DNA of 64,000 nucleotides from positions 186,001-250,000 of the forward strand of contig NZ_CP035319.1 of NCBI RefSeq assembly GCF_004328705.1, given 5' to 3'. This document shows, piece by piece, positions 18,930 through 27,509 of the stretch. Origin of the DNA: Rhodococcus sp. ABRD24. GTDB lineage: Bacteria > Actinomycetota > Actinomycetes > Mycobacteriales > Mycobacteriaceae. Within the stretch, counting starts at the first letter, position 1; the number at the start of each line of letters is the position of its first letter. Under the pieces are notes generated by a model. It saw only the letters and a program-made list of their open reading frames with translations, had not been told where the DNA came from and did not search any database. Position numbers and translations under genes: made by a program.

Positions 18930-19712
18930 TCAGTTTCCGGGTTGAGCGTATTGGCGTGGTTTCATCTCCCGCAAGGCGGCCACCGTGACCTGCGGCGATT
19001 GTTCGATCCGCAGCCGCCCTCCACTGCGAGCGACGGTGTCGACGACACCGCCGGGAATGTTCAGGGCGGCCGCGAGCGTCGGCGGGTCACCGATCGCGAC
19101 GATCTTGTAGGGAGCACTCACCGCCTGTCCGTCGATCGTCACCTTCCCGCCGCTGCCGCTGACCCACGAGTCGACGCCGATGCGGATCGGTGCGGATCCG
19201 GACCCTGCGATCTCGATCGCCTCGGCCCCCGCTGCACGCAGTTCCTGGATCAGGTCCAGCAGCACCTCGGAGCCCACTGACTTCCCAGGATCGTCGATGG
19301 ACAGGATCACCCCGGGGCCCGTCGCAGCGACGGTGCCGACCTGGATCGACAGCGCCGCCAGCCGCGCCTTCGCCTCGTCCAGCGCGGCGCCGGCGCTGCC
19401 GCCGCCGGCTTGCAGGGTCGACAGCGTCTGTTCGATACCCGCAATTTCCTGCCGCAGAGCGGCCTCGCGCTGGTTGAGATTGCCCAGCACGGTCAGCAGA
19501 TCCGCGGGTCGCGCGGAGTCCAGGCTGTCACCGGAACCGGTACTGCTCACCTGGGTGGCGATCGCGATCCCCAGTGCCACCATCAGCAGCACCGCCAGCA
19601 GTCCGAACCCGAGACGCGCGCGACTCCTCGCCGGCGCGGCGGGGCGGAGTTCGTGGCGTCCCTCGGGCCGCGGATCGTGGCGGGGATCGGGACGATGTTC
19701 GTTGTCCGACAT
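18930..19712 (-). CDS. DUF881 membrane-anchored protein (Rv1825-like)
   Basis: 260 residues from the ATG at 19712. A basic, Arg/Pro-rich cytoplasmic start is followed by one transmembrane helix ([20 protein letters not shown]) at about 36-55. Next comes a coiled-coil stretch ([20 protein letters not shown]) and a DUF881 domain with [12 protein letters not shown] and [19 protein letters not shown]. The function is unknown. It sits in a DUF881 / small basic protein / DUF881 arrangement behind pgsA, and the topology suggests an envelope or division role. Confidence 0.9.
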   Translation of the reverse strand: MSDNEHRPDPRHDPRPEGRHELRPAAPARSRARLGFGLLAVLLMVALGIAIATQVSSTGSGDSLDSARPADLLTVLGNLNQREAALRQEIAGIEQTLSTLQAGGGSAGAALDEAKARLAALSIQVGTVAATGPGVILSIDDPGKSVGSEVLLDLIQELRAAGAEAIEIAGSGSAPIRIGVDSWVSGSGGKVTIDGQAVSAPYKIVAIGDPPTLAAALNIPGGVVDTVARSGGRLRIEQSPQVTVAALREMKPRQYAQPGN

Positions 19713-19717
19713 CCCCG

Positions 19718-20068
19718 TCACGCCCCGAACAGACGCCGGCGTAATGCGGCGGCGTTTCCGAAGATCCGGATACCGAGAACGACGATGATGGCGGTGGAGA
19801 GCTGCGTTCCGACGCCCAGCTGGTCCCCCAACCACACGATCAACGCAGCGACCAGGACGTTGAAGACGAACGAGACGACGAAGACCTTCGAATCGAAGAT
19901 CTCGTCGAGATAGGCGCGCAGACCGCCGAACACCGCGTCGAGCGCAGCCACCACAGCAATCGGAAGGTACGGCTGCACCGCATCGGGCACCTGCGGGCTG
20001 AACACGATCCCGACCACGATCCCGCCGATCAATGCAAGCACTCCGTAGAGCGCGTAACCACCTTTCAC
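19718..20068 (-). CDS. Small basic protein, DUF1290 (Sbp-like, Rv1824-like)
   Basis: 116 residues, mostly hydrophobic with about four membrane segments (ALYGVLALIGGIVVGIVF; VVSFVFNVLVAALIVWLG). The conserved PIAVVAALDAVFGGLRAYLD motif identifies the DUF1290/Sbp family, which is encoded near division genes in Gram-positives. The start is a GTG whose sequence overlaps the stop of the upstream DUF881 gene (GTGA), so the two are coupled. Confidence 0.93.
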   Translation of the reverse strand: MKGGYALYGVLALIGGIVVGIVFSPQVPDAVQPYLPIAVVAALDAVFGGLRAYLDEIFDSKVFVVSFVFNVLVAALIVWLGDQLGVGTQLSTAIIVVLGIRIFGNAAALRRRLFGA

Positions 20069-20931
20069 GGTGCCCCCGTTTCCTGTGCGAATCTAATTTC
20101 ACGGCCCGCCGCGGCGGGCAGGCTCAGATCATCTGTCTCGGCGATGGAGAACCCCACCCCATACAGATCTCGGACCGCCGACATCCGTAGGAATGCGTCA
20201 CTCACGACGAAGCCGGTTTGCAACTTGCCCGGCGGACCGATCGCCGACACCCGGTACGGCGACGGCACCGGCTGGTTGTCGACCAGCATCGCGCCGCCCG
20301 CCTGCCGGATCGTTACCGCCGGGCCGACCCGGACATCGCCGACCGCCACTGCCTCGGCACCGCTAGCCCACAACGCGTTCACCACGGACTGCAGGTCACG
20401 GTCCAGCACCCCGGCCTTGGGTGATCCGGGCACCCGCTGCGAGGAATCCGACAGGTCCGGACGCGCCGCCAGGTCCGTCAGCGTCACCACGAGCCCGGGA
20501 CCGTGAACCGGCTCCGTTGCAGCGCCCGCCTCGAGCAGGCGCAACTGCCCCAGCACTTCGGCGCCCTGTGCGTCACCCGCCAGCGCCGAGGCGCGCTGTT
20601 CGTCGGCGCGGCTGGTCAATTCATCGCGGTTCGTCGCGAGGCTGCGTCCACGCTCCTCGGCCGCACGCACCTTCGACAGCATCTCGCTGCGCTCCTGACT
20701 CGCGTCCGGCGCTCCCGCGGTTGCCTGCGCGTACGCAATGCCGAAGACCAGTCCGATCAGCAAAGCGCCCAGCGCGATCCACACTCCCGCCGCGACGCGC
20801 GTGGGCTTCGAATGACCCTGGTCCCGGTCGTTCGCGGCGCCCGCATACCCAGGATCGAGGTGCTCGGTCATCAAGGACTTCAGCAGCGACGGAACCGGAT
20901 TCCGCCGCACCTGTCGCGGCGAACCGCTCAT
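20065..20931 (-). CDS. DUF881 membrane-anchored protein (Rv1823-like)
   Basis: 288 residues from the ATG at 20931. One transmembrane helix (VAAGVWIALGALLIGLVFGI) lies at about 46-65, then a coiled coil (ERSEMLSKVRAAEERGRSLA) and a DUF881 domain (GPGLVVTLTDLA; VNALWASGAEAVAVGDVRVG). It is paralogous to the gene at 18930-19712, sharing domain order but not close sequence. It overlaps pgsA by 4 nt at its start and the small basic protein by 4 nt at its stop, so three genes form one translational unit. Confidence 0.9.
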   Translation of the reverse strand: MSGSPRQVRRNPVPSLLKSLMTEHLDPGYAGAANDRDQGHSKPTRVAAGVWIALGALLIGLVFGIAYAQATAGAPDASQERSEMLSKVRAAEERGRSLATNRDELTSRADEQRASALAGDAQGAEVLGQLRLLEAGAATEPVHGPGLVVTLTDLAARPDLSDSSQRVPGSPKAGVLDRDLQSVVNALWASGAEAVAVGDVRVGPAVTIRQAGGAMLVDNQPVPSPYRVSAIGPPGKLQTGFVVSDAFLRMSAVRDLYGVGFSIAETDDLSLPAAAGREIRFAQETGAP

Positions 20932-21557
20932 CCTGCGCTCCGTGGTGCTGTTCGCGACACCGTCCGCGCGAGATCTGCGGCCTTCGCGATGTAGATGCCC
21001 GCCGTCCAGACATAGAGCACGGTGCCCCACACCAGGAGCGCATACCCCCACGGCCGCGCGATCGTGGCGAAACTCCAGTCCAGCTGCGCTGCGAGCAGCA
21101 TCGGCAGCGCGAACATCAGCGCGAACGTCGCCGCCTTGCCGAGATAGATGACTTCCGGCGGCGGCAGGCCACGGCGCCGATACACGGGCAGAGTGAACGC
21201 CAGGATCAGGTCCCGGCCGATGAGGATCGCAGCCACCCACCACGGGATGATGTCGCGGATGACGAATGCGAGCAGCGTCGTGATCACGTAGAGCCGGTCC
21301 ACCAGAGGGTCGAGCAGCGCGCCCAACCGTGACATCTGGTTCAGCAACCGGGCGAGCTTCCCGTCGGCCCAGTCAGTGAAGCCACTGAGCATCAGAATCG
21401 CCAGTGCCCAACCGTCGGCCTGCGGCCCGAGCAGCAGGTAGAGGAACAGCGGAACTCCGGCGAGCCGGATCATGCTGAGGAGATTCGGGATCGTCAGGAT
21501 ACGGTCAGCGCCCGGCTCCGAGCCCACGTTCTGCTGCCCTACCGCGTCCACCAACAT
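20928..21557 (-). CDS. pgsA: CDP-alcohol phosphatidyltransferase (PgsA-like)
   Basis: Inner-membrane enzyme that transfers a phosphatidyl group from CDP-diacylglycerol to an alcohol, probably glycerol 3-phosphate or another head group. 209 residues with about five or six membrane helices. The signature D-x2-D-G-x2-A-R-x8-G-x3-D-x3-D is present as DWADGKLARLLNQMSRLGAL followed by LDPLVD. The ATG at 21557 is preferred over 21626 because AAAGGGA precedes it. It matches PgsA2 (Rv1822) by position; the exact head group is not determined by sequence here. Confidence 0.93.
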   Translation of the reverse strand: MLVDAVGQQNVGSEPGADRILTIPNLLSMIRLAGVPLFLYLLLGPQADGWALAILMLSGFTDWADGKLARLLNQMSRLGALLDPLVDRLYVITTLLAFVIRDIIPWWVAAILIGRDLILAFTLPVYRRRGLPPPEVIYLGKAATFALMFALPMLLAAQLDWSFATIARPWGYALLVWGTVLYVWTAGIYIAKAADLARTVSRTAPRSAG

Positions 21558-21644
21558 TCCCTTTCTGCTTCCCGTCCGCTGTCGCAGGCCAGCTTTCCAC
21601 ACCCGGTGTCGCATTTCAGGGACCACCGTTCGGCGACCTCTCGG

Positions 21645-22688
21645 TCAGAGCCCCAGTTCGCAACGTGGTAATCGCGCGATCGAGCCCGCCGACAGGCTGC
21701 CGAGGTAGAGGTGATCCGCCGCCTCCCGGACACCCGTCACCGGGGAGTAACTGCCCTTACCGCCCTGCAGGCTGCGCACCACCGTCCCGGCACCGTCGAT
21801 GCCCAGCACCCAGGCCCGGTGCTCCGGATCCGGCTGCAGGAAAGCCGGCAGATTCGCGGTGAGGATCCGCAGGTTCGGATAGGGAGCGACCTGATCGAGG
21901 AGTCGCATCCGCGGACTGTAGAGAGCGACCCAGAAAATGCCGCCGGAGGTCTGTGAGGTGACGTTGTCGGGGATGCCCGGCAGATTCTCCGCCCAGATCG
22001 ACACCGCCCCGGCCCGCGAACCGGTCAGCTCGACCCGTCGGATCCGGTACGCACCGGTCTCGGCAACGACGAGGTAGGACTCGTCGGTGGACAGGCCCAC
22101 CCCGTTGGCGAACTGCAGTCCGTCCGCGAGCAGATCCATGTCGCCAGAGGCGGGATCGAATCGCAGCAGCCGCCCGGTTCCGCTGTGCTCGAGTAGGTCC
22201 AACCGATGATCCGAAATCGTGAACCGCGACGACGAGTCGGTGAAGTAGACGACGCCGTCCCGCCCGACGGCGGAGTTGTTGCACGCCAGCAGCGGCCGGC
22301 CCAGCGCCGTATCGGCGAGCAGTTCGACCCGTCCGGTCTCGTCGACCCGCAACAGACCGCGTTCGCTGTCGCAAACCAGGAAACGTCCATCGTCGAGCAC
22401 CTCGACGCCGAGCGGGCGCCCGCCGGTGTGCGCAAGTTCGGTGACCGCCCCCGCGTTGTCGAAGCGCCAGAGGCGGCCGTCGTCGCCACCCGTGATCACC
22501 CTGCCTTCACCGTCGACAGCGACGTCCTCCGGCCCACGTCCTGTGGGAAGTCGCCACTGCTCGATACCGTCGAGTTCGCGGCTGGGCGCATATCGGCCCG
22601 TCGCTGGGGGCGCGGGTGGAGGTGTCCACGCAACCGGCTCGATGCCGGTGCGGTCGATTACCTGCAGGACCGATCGAAGGATGCTCAC
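21645..22688 (-). CDS. SMP-30/gluconolactonase or strictosidine-synthase-like beta-propeller
   Basis: 347 residues. Repeating blades are visible: RGPEDVAVDGEGRVITGGDD, GGRPLGVEVLDDGRFLVCDS, DGLQFANGVGLSTDESYLVV. The ASP-like conserved segment VYFTDSSSRFTISD and the PDNVTSQTSGGIFWVALYSP region match the strictosidine synthase-related six-bladed propeller hydrolases. These calcium-dependent enzymes hydrolyse lactones or esters, but the substrate cannot be told. No signal peptide, so it is cytoplasmic. It is 42 bases from the NUDIX gene upstream and may be cotranscribed with it. Confidence 0.88.
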   Translation of the reverse strand: MSILRSVLQVIDRTGIEPVAWTPPPAPPATGRYAPSRELDGIEQWRLPTGRGPEDVAVDGEGRVITGGDDGRLWRFDNAGAVTELAHTGGRPLGVEVLDDGRFLVCDSERGLLRVDETGRVELLADTALGRPLLACNNSAVGRDGVVYFTDSSSRFTISDHRLDLLEHSGTGRLLRFDPASGDMDLLADGLQFANGVGLSTDESYLVVAETGAYRIRRVELTGSRAGAVSIWAENLPGIPDNVTSQTSGGIFWVALYSPRMRLLDQVAPYPNLRILTANLPAFLQPDPEHRAWVLGIDGAGTVVRSLQGGKGSYSPVTGVREAADHLYLGSLSAGSIARLPRCELGL

Positions 22689-22730
22689 CAGCGCGACGTT
22701 AGTACCGTCGGCTTCCCGGTCGGGCGGATT

Positions 22731-23348
22731 TCACCGCCACGCAAAGGCCGGCTGTGCAAACCCGCCGACGCGGGTGTGCCGACCGCGGAGCACTACCTCA
22801 CGGAACTGGTGGATCACGGCCCCGGTCGGCGCGTAGATCTGCTCACCACGAAACGGCCACTGCACAATGGGCTCGGCCGATCCCGGCACGAAGACCTGCT
22901 GCGGGTCGATATCAAGCTCTTCGGCAGTCACCGCAAACGCATGCGCCACCTCGTCAGGGTTCGGGCGCACAGCGTCGAAGGATTGTCCCGACCACACCAC
23001 GAATGGGGTCATGACGTAGCCCGAGCGGGTGACGTAGTCGTCGAGGCGACCGAGCACGTCGTCAGCAGGGACCTCCAGTCCAAGTTCCTCGCGCAGTTCC
23101 CGTAGGGCTGCCTCACATGCCGACTCGCCCTGGTCGACACGGCCTCCTGGGAGGGCGAACTGCCCAGCGTGGGCGCGCATCCTCGCTGGCCGCAACGTCA
23201 GCGGGAACACCGGCGCGCCGTCGTCGCCTCGCATGAGCGCGATGACGACGGACGCCGCGCGACGGTCCCCGAGCGGCACCGTTTCCGGGACGAAGGCGGC
23301 GAGGGCCGCCTCGATGTGATCGCGCTCGAGCAGTTTCGAATCGGTCAC
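22731..23348 (-). CDS. NUDIX hydrolase, CoA pyrophosphatase-like
   Basis: 205 residues. The NUDIX box GX5EX7REUXEEXGU is present with GGRVDQGESACEAALRELRE followed by ELGL. The preceding segment LTLRPARMRAHAGQFALPGG matches the extra motif of the CoA diphosphatase (NudL/YeaB) subgroup, which cleaves CoA into phosphopantetheine and 3',5'-ADP. It is divergent from a secreted-protein gene. Substrate assignment is by motif only. Confidence 0.88.
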   Translation of the reverse strand: MTDSKLLERDHIEAALAAFVPETVPLGDRRAASVVIALMRGDDGAPVFPLTLRPARMRAHAGQFALPGGRVDQGESACEAALRELREELGLEVPADDVLGRLDDYVTRSGYVMTPFVVWSGQSFDAVRPNPDEVAHAFAVTAEELDIDPQQVFVPGSAEPIVQWPFRGEQIYAPTGAVIHQFREVVLRGRHTRVGGFAQPAFAWR

Positions 23349-23492
23349 GAGCGCCTCCTGCGTTGTTCCACTCTCACTACCTTGGCTCGATCATGCCCGA
23401 CACCGCGCCGGGCCCGGTCGGAGCGTCCGGCCGAACGACGACCGGAGTCAAGGCCGCCACGTTATCGTGAGGACCTGCGAACGGAGCCGCTG

Positions 23493-24752
23493 ATGGACGC
23501 TTCCTCACGTTCCATCGCCCGCAGCCTTCTCGGTTCCGTCGCTGTCCTGTGTGCAACACTCTCGATGGTCGCAACTCCCCAGGCAGCAGCCGAGCCGCTC
23601 GACCCACTCCCCTGCGCCTGGCGTTTCATGTCCGACGGCGAAAAGCTGAACGCGGCCTTCCCGGACACCAATGCCGCGTACTGGGTGCTTCCGTACGCGC
23701 TCGGTCCGCGCGACACGATCGAGTTGTCCGGCGCATTTCCCGCGGCACGATACTTCTCCCTGAACACATACGGAACCGATCTGGACACGATCGACACGTT
23801 GCGGGACAACCAGATCAGCGCCGATCCGGGCAGCAGGAATCCGTTCGCCGAGGCCGATGCCCCTACGCCGCCACCACAGGGACGCAGCTGGCAGGCAACA
23901 TTGGTGCCCGGCCCAGCCGACCACGGCCGCAACGAGATCCAGGCACTGACGCCAGGGACCGCGCCCGTCGGATTCCTGATCATCCGTATCTATGTGCCGG
24001 ACGATCCCGCATCCCTCAGCGGCGGTGCGGCGCTACCCGACGTCACGTACCGACTAGGCGGGAGCACAGTTCCGGTCCAGCCATGTTCGCGAACCCTCGA
24101 TCCGGGCGCGCACTCCGGCCCCCTCGCCGACGCCGCGCGAATGGGCGTCAATCAGGCGATCGAGGGGGCCGCCGCCGGAGCCATTCCCGGCAATTCCCCC
24201 GAGGCAAGGTTCGTCAATCCCTCGAGCACGTCAGGACTGTTTCCGAACGGCGACAACAAGTACATCGGCGCCGCACTGACCTATCAGCCCGGGCGGATCG
24301 TCGTGGTGCGGGGCAAGGCACCGGTGTTCCCCGACACGCGAAATGGCGCGCCACCGACCGACCCCGATCAGCAAGTGCGGTACTGGTCGATGTGCCAGAA
24401 CGATCTGGTTTCCCCGTACCCGGTAGTGGCATGTGCCGCGGACTACCAGACTCGGGTCGACACCGACGGCTACTACACCTACGTGGTCGCCGCGCCCGTC
24501 GACCTTCCACCGGCCCTCGACCCGACGGTGACCGTACTGCCGTGGGGTTCGACCGACGTACCGAAGAAGGTTCTGATCCTGCGGAACATGTTGCCCACGA
24601 AAGACTTCTATCCGATGTCGATCCAGGCGTCACAAGCGAGTGACAGCGACCCCTCTGTTTCGATGGGCGATTTCTACCCCATCGCGACGTACTGCGCGGC
24701 AACGACATTCGCCGACCACGGGTATCGGAGCTGCTTCTCTGAGGAGCAGTGA
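23493..24752 (+). CDS. Secreted protein, DUF1254/DUF1214-like pattern
   Basis: 419 residues. A signal peptide is clear: a short basic start, the hydrophobic LLGSVAVLCATLSMVA, then cleavage near TPQAAAEP (about residue 33). The mature part has PAARYFSLNTYGTDLDTIDT, RNEIQALTPGTAPVGFLII and RIYVPDD, a pattern like the DUF1254/DUF1214 proteins of actinobacteria. It contains at least six cysteines, some probably in disulfides. A start further upstream at 23169 would not produce a signal peptide. No function is established. Confidence 0.82.
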   Translation: MDASSRSIARSLLGSVAVLCATLSMVATPQAAAEPLDPLPCAWRFMSDGEKLNAAFPDTNAAYWVLPYALGPRDTIELSGAFPAARYFSLNTYGTDLDTIDTLRDNQISADPGSRNPFAEADAPTPPPQGRSWQATLVPGPADHGRNEIQALTPGTAPVGFLIIRIYVPDDPASLSGGAALPDVTYRLGGSTVPVQPCSRTLDPGAHSGPLADAARMGVNQAIEGAAAGAIPGNSPEARFVNPSSTSGLFPNGDNKYIGAALTYQPGRIVVVRGKAPVFPDTRNGAPPTDPDQQVRYWSMCQNDLVSPYPVVACAADYQTRVDTDGYYTYVVAAPVDLPPALDPTVTVLPWGSTDVPKKVLILRNMLPTKDFYPMSIQASQASDSDPSVSMGDFYPIATYCAATTFADHGYRSCFSEEQ

Positions 24753-24862
24753 AGCGCCCGGGCATCCAGGTGCGCGGCCTCCGCCCGCAGCCGGCGATGT
24801 CCCGCAGCGCCACTCCTGGCTACATACCACCGATGCCGGCCCGAACATGTTGAATCACTCGG

Positions 24863-25306
24863 TCACAAGCCAGAGCAACTCGAGGCGGTCGAGTTCTGGA
24901 CCACGTAGACGCCGTTCGTGGGGTTGGACTTGTCCTGAACGAAGTTGAGTGTGGGTGTGAGCCAGACCGCGCCAAGCTGGACGTTGTATCTGCCTCCCAC
25001 GAAATTGAAACCGTTCAGACTGCCCGGAACGCGCAAGCACGTCTCGGCGTAAATGACAACGAAAGTGCCATCGGTCGGCACCCAGATGTCCGTGGCTTCT
25101 CCCCAGGGAGGGATCGACAGCGCAGTCGCTCGTGTGGTGTGTTGGCTGTCTGCCGGGTTGATCAGGCCGATAGCGGCGCCCGATCCGTTCCAAACCGTAA
25201 TCTTGATTACGGTGGTAGTTGCATGAGCCGTCGAGGAACCCGCGGCGCCGGACGCTACGATTGCAGCGATCGCGGCAACTGCGGCGAAGAGCCTTTTGAA
25301 TCTCAT
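24863..25306 (-). CDS. Small secreted protein, paralog A of a divergent pair
   Basis: 147 residues from the ATG at 25306, preceded by GGAGG at good spacing. The signal peptide (FKRLFAAVAAIAAIVASGAA) ends near STAHAT. The mature protein of about 115 residues has the motifs NGSGAAIGLINPADSQHTTR and VIYAETCLRVPGS, and ends in SSCSGL. Cysteines in ETCLRV and at the C-terminus could form a disulfide. The gene 324 bases away on the opposite strand encodes a protein with the same motif order. I do not recognise the family. Confidence 0.82.
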   Translation of the reverse strand: MRFKRLFAAVAAIAAIVASGAAGSSTAHATTTVIKITVWNGSGAAIGLINPADSQHTTRATALSIPPWGEATDIWVPTDGTFVVIYAETCLRVPGSLNGFNFVGGRYNVQLGAVWLTPTLNFVQDKSNPTNGVYVVQNSTASSCSGL

Positions 25307-25629
25307 ACTTACCTCCGCGTCTGAGAAATCCGGCCGCATCGGCCGGAAATACGCGCCAGAGGCTAGCACCCGAAACCAACTGGCATCACGAATTCTCGAT
25401 GAAGAGAATTTCAGCAATGGAGCTGGAAGGAACGGTTCGTACGCAGCCTGCGCCCGACGTCGATCAATGCGAGGGGTCGGCACAAAGACCTTGTCTCGTA
25501 ATGGAAGTCTTGTCACCGCCACGTCCGGCACACTGCCGAAGTCTTCCAAAAAGTGTCCGGCTGACAATGATCGTGTTCTAGAGTGCATCGCGAGGCCAGA
25601 TCGGCCCGGCTCGCGGCAGGAGAGCAACT
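25307..25629. promoter_or_regulatory. Divergent promoter region of the paralog pair
   Basis: 323 bases separate the two divergent start codons. There is room for two promoters and a shared operator; I could not define -10/-35 elements with confidence. Confidence 0.4.
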
Positions 25630-26121
25630 ATGAAGACGGTCAAGCAGTTTCTCGTCACCGTGTCGCTGATCATGGCCGCCATGGCCACAACCATGGGATC
25701 GGCTCTAGCCATTCCAGTTATACAACCCGCACAAGCGTCCCTGGTCTACATCTGGCTTCACAACCACACCGGGGCGGCAATCGGCATCATCAACCCCTAC
25801 GATTCCAGCCACAACACCCGCGCCACCGCCCTTCCTATGGGTGCCTGGGCGAACCAGCCCATGTACGTGCTGTCCACCGGATTCACCGTCATCTACGGCG
25901 AGACCTGCCTACGTGTGCCGGGCAGCATGGGACAGAACACCAACTTCCACGCCACCCAATCCGACAACGGATTCACACTGCGGAGCAAGCACTACAACAT
26001 CGCGCTCGGCATCAAGAACAGTTTCGGCGGCGCTCTGATCATGGCCGAGCAGTACAGCACCCCGGAAAGCAACGTCTACGTCAACCATGGCGTGGCGGCG
26101 GCCAGCTGCGCCGGCCTGTAG
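25630..26121 (+). CDS. Small secreted protein, paralog B of a divergent pair
   Basis: 163 residues. A signal peptide (FLVTVSLIMAAMATTMGSAL) precedes a mature protein with NHTGAAIGIINPYDSSHNTR, VIYGETCLRVPGS and a terminal AASCAGL. These align in order with paralog A, while the region after PGS differs in length (DNGFTLRSKHYNIALGIKNS here). GAGAGCAACT precedes the start codon. Conserved elements are the GAAIG-INP-DS-H-TRATAL block, the lone central Cys and the last Cys three residues from the end. A family-level function is unknown to me. Confidence 0.82.
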   Translation: MKTVKQFLVTVSLIMAAMATTMGSALAIPVIQPAQASLVYIWLHNHTGAAIGIINPYDSSHNTRATALPMGAWANQPMYVLSTGFTVIYGETCLRVPGSMGQNTNFHATQSDNGFTLRSKHYNIALGIKNSFGGALIMAEQYSTPESNVYVNHGVAAASCAGL

Positions 26122-26276
26122 CCGCCACCGATCGCAACGGATTCCGGGTACGGCCAACCTTCTCAGCCGTATTGAACCCGGAAGACGCGTGTGCCGCCTC
26201 CCCGACCTCATCGGCGCAGCCGCCCCGCCCCACCCGAGAACGATCTTGGCCGGCCGGTAGGGAAAGATCCCCCATC

Positions 26277-26765
26277 GTGATTCGCTCGGCCCGTGTGGGC
26301 ATTCTCGCCGCTCTTTCGGTTTCGGCCCTGCTCCTGACCGGCTGCAGCAGCACCCCCACCGCCAGCGACCCAGTCGTCACCGCCGACGCCGGACGCGACC
26401 TCACAACACCGAATGCTGACACCCCCGCCCCGACTGCCTCGACAACCACCCCGCCGACTGCCGTACCCATCCGCTCCGCGGCGCCTTCCGTGCCCGTGAC
26501 CAGGCAGGAATTCGTCCCTGTCACGATCGACGCGCTCAGCAGGGAAGACATCGTATTCCTGTCCTACATCACCGAGTTCACGCTCATGGAAAAGTCCGAG
26601 AGCGATCAGATCCGCCTGGGGCGCTCGATCTGCCGCTCGCTCGAACGTGGAATCTCCGAAACCGAACTCACTGCCGCCGCGCTCGCGGACACCTCGTACA
26701 CCCGAGCGGAGGTGGCGAATATTCTCAACGCCGCGACAGCCTCCTACTGCCCCGAGTTAGGGTGA
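26277..26765 (+). CDS. DUF732 lipoprotein
   Basis: 162 residues from the GTG at 26277, behind AGGGAAAG. The signal peptide ends in the lipobox LLLTGC, so the mature protein is anchored to the membrane by Cys22-equivalent lipidation. A Thr/Pro-rich linker of about 50 residues follows, then a DUF732-type helical domain (LSREDIVFLSYITEFTL, RLGRSICRSLERGISETEL) with the conserved paired cysteines (SICRSL and ASYCPEL). DUF732 proteins are typical secreted proteins of mycolata; their function is unknown. Confidence 0.82.
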   Translation: MIRSARVGILAALSVSALLLTGCSSTPTASDPVVTADAGRDLTTPNADTPAPTASTTTPPTAVPIRSAAPSVPVTRQEFVPVTIDALSREDIVFLSYITEFTLMEKSESDQIRLGRSICRSLERGISETELTAAALADTSYTRAEVANILNAATASYCPELG

Positions 26766-26843
26766 GCACGATCTGATGGCCGAACCGATCCCGATCGGTG
26801 ACGTAGCCAAGAATATGGCGTCGACCGCGCCACCTTCGTGCCC

Positions 26844-27509
26844 CTAGTTCCCTGGGGTGATCAGGCCGGACTCGTACGCGAGCACCACTGCCTGCACGCG
26901 GTCACGCAGGTCCAGCTTGGTCAGGATTCGTCCCACGTGGATCTTCACGGTGCCTTCGGAGAGGTGCAGGTCGCCAGCTATCTCGCGATTCGATCGCCCG
27001 GCGGCGAGCTCGGCAAAGACTGTCCGTTCCCTGACAGTCAGCGCGTTGAGTACCTTCTCCTGCCGGGCCTGCCGGTCCGGCGCGGGCATCAACGGCATGA
27101 ACTGGTCGATCAGGCGTCGGGTCGCGGTCGGGGCGAGCACTGCCTCACCACCGGCAACCGTGCGGATCGCGGCGACCAGCGCGGTCGGGGGCGCATCCTT
27201 GAGCAGGAAGCCACTTGCACCCGCCTTAAGGCCGGCGTAGAGATACTGGTCCGCGTCGAAGGTGGTGAGGATGAGGACCGCGGTCGCCGGTCGGCTGTCG
27301 AGGATCGCGGCCGTCGCCGCGATCCCGTCCATTGCCGGCATGCGGACATCCATCAACACGACGTCGGGCCCGAGCGCCGCCGCCATACGGACCCCGGTCG
27401 CGCCGTCTCCTGCCTCACCGATCACCTCGATGTCGGGTTCGGCTTCCAGGATCAGCCGAAATCCCATCCGCAACAGGGATTGATCGTCGACTAGAAGCAC
27501 GCGGATCAC
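26844..27509 (-). CDS. LuxR/NarL-family response regulator
   Basis: 221 residues. The receiver domain has the phosphoacceptor Asp in DVVLMDVRMPAMDG and the conserved Thr and Lys in LTTFDAD and LLKDAPP. The C-terminal LuxR helix-turn-helix reads LTVRERTVFAELAAGRSNRE, then LSEGTVKIHVGRILTKLDLR. The GTG at 27509 is chosen: it overlaps the kinase stop by 4 nt and begins directly with IRVLLVDDQ. Partner of the adjacent histidine kinase. The target genes are unknown; the divergent serine-hydrolase lipoprotein beyond the kinase is a candidate by position only. Confidence 0.95.
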   Translation of the reverse strand: MIRVLLVDDQSLLRMGFRLILEAEPDIEVIGEAGDGATGVRMAAALGPDVVLMDVRMPAMDGIAATAAILDSRPATAVLILTTFDADQYLYAGLKAGASGFLLKDAPPTALVAAIRTVAGGEAVLAPTATRRLIDQFMPLMPAPDRQARQEKVLNALTVRERTVFAELAAGRSNREIAGDLHLSEGTVKIHVGRILTKLDLRDRVQAVVLAYESGLITPGN

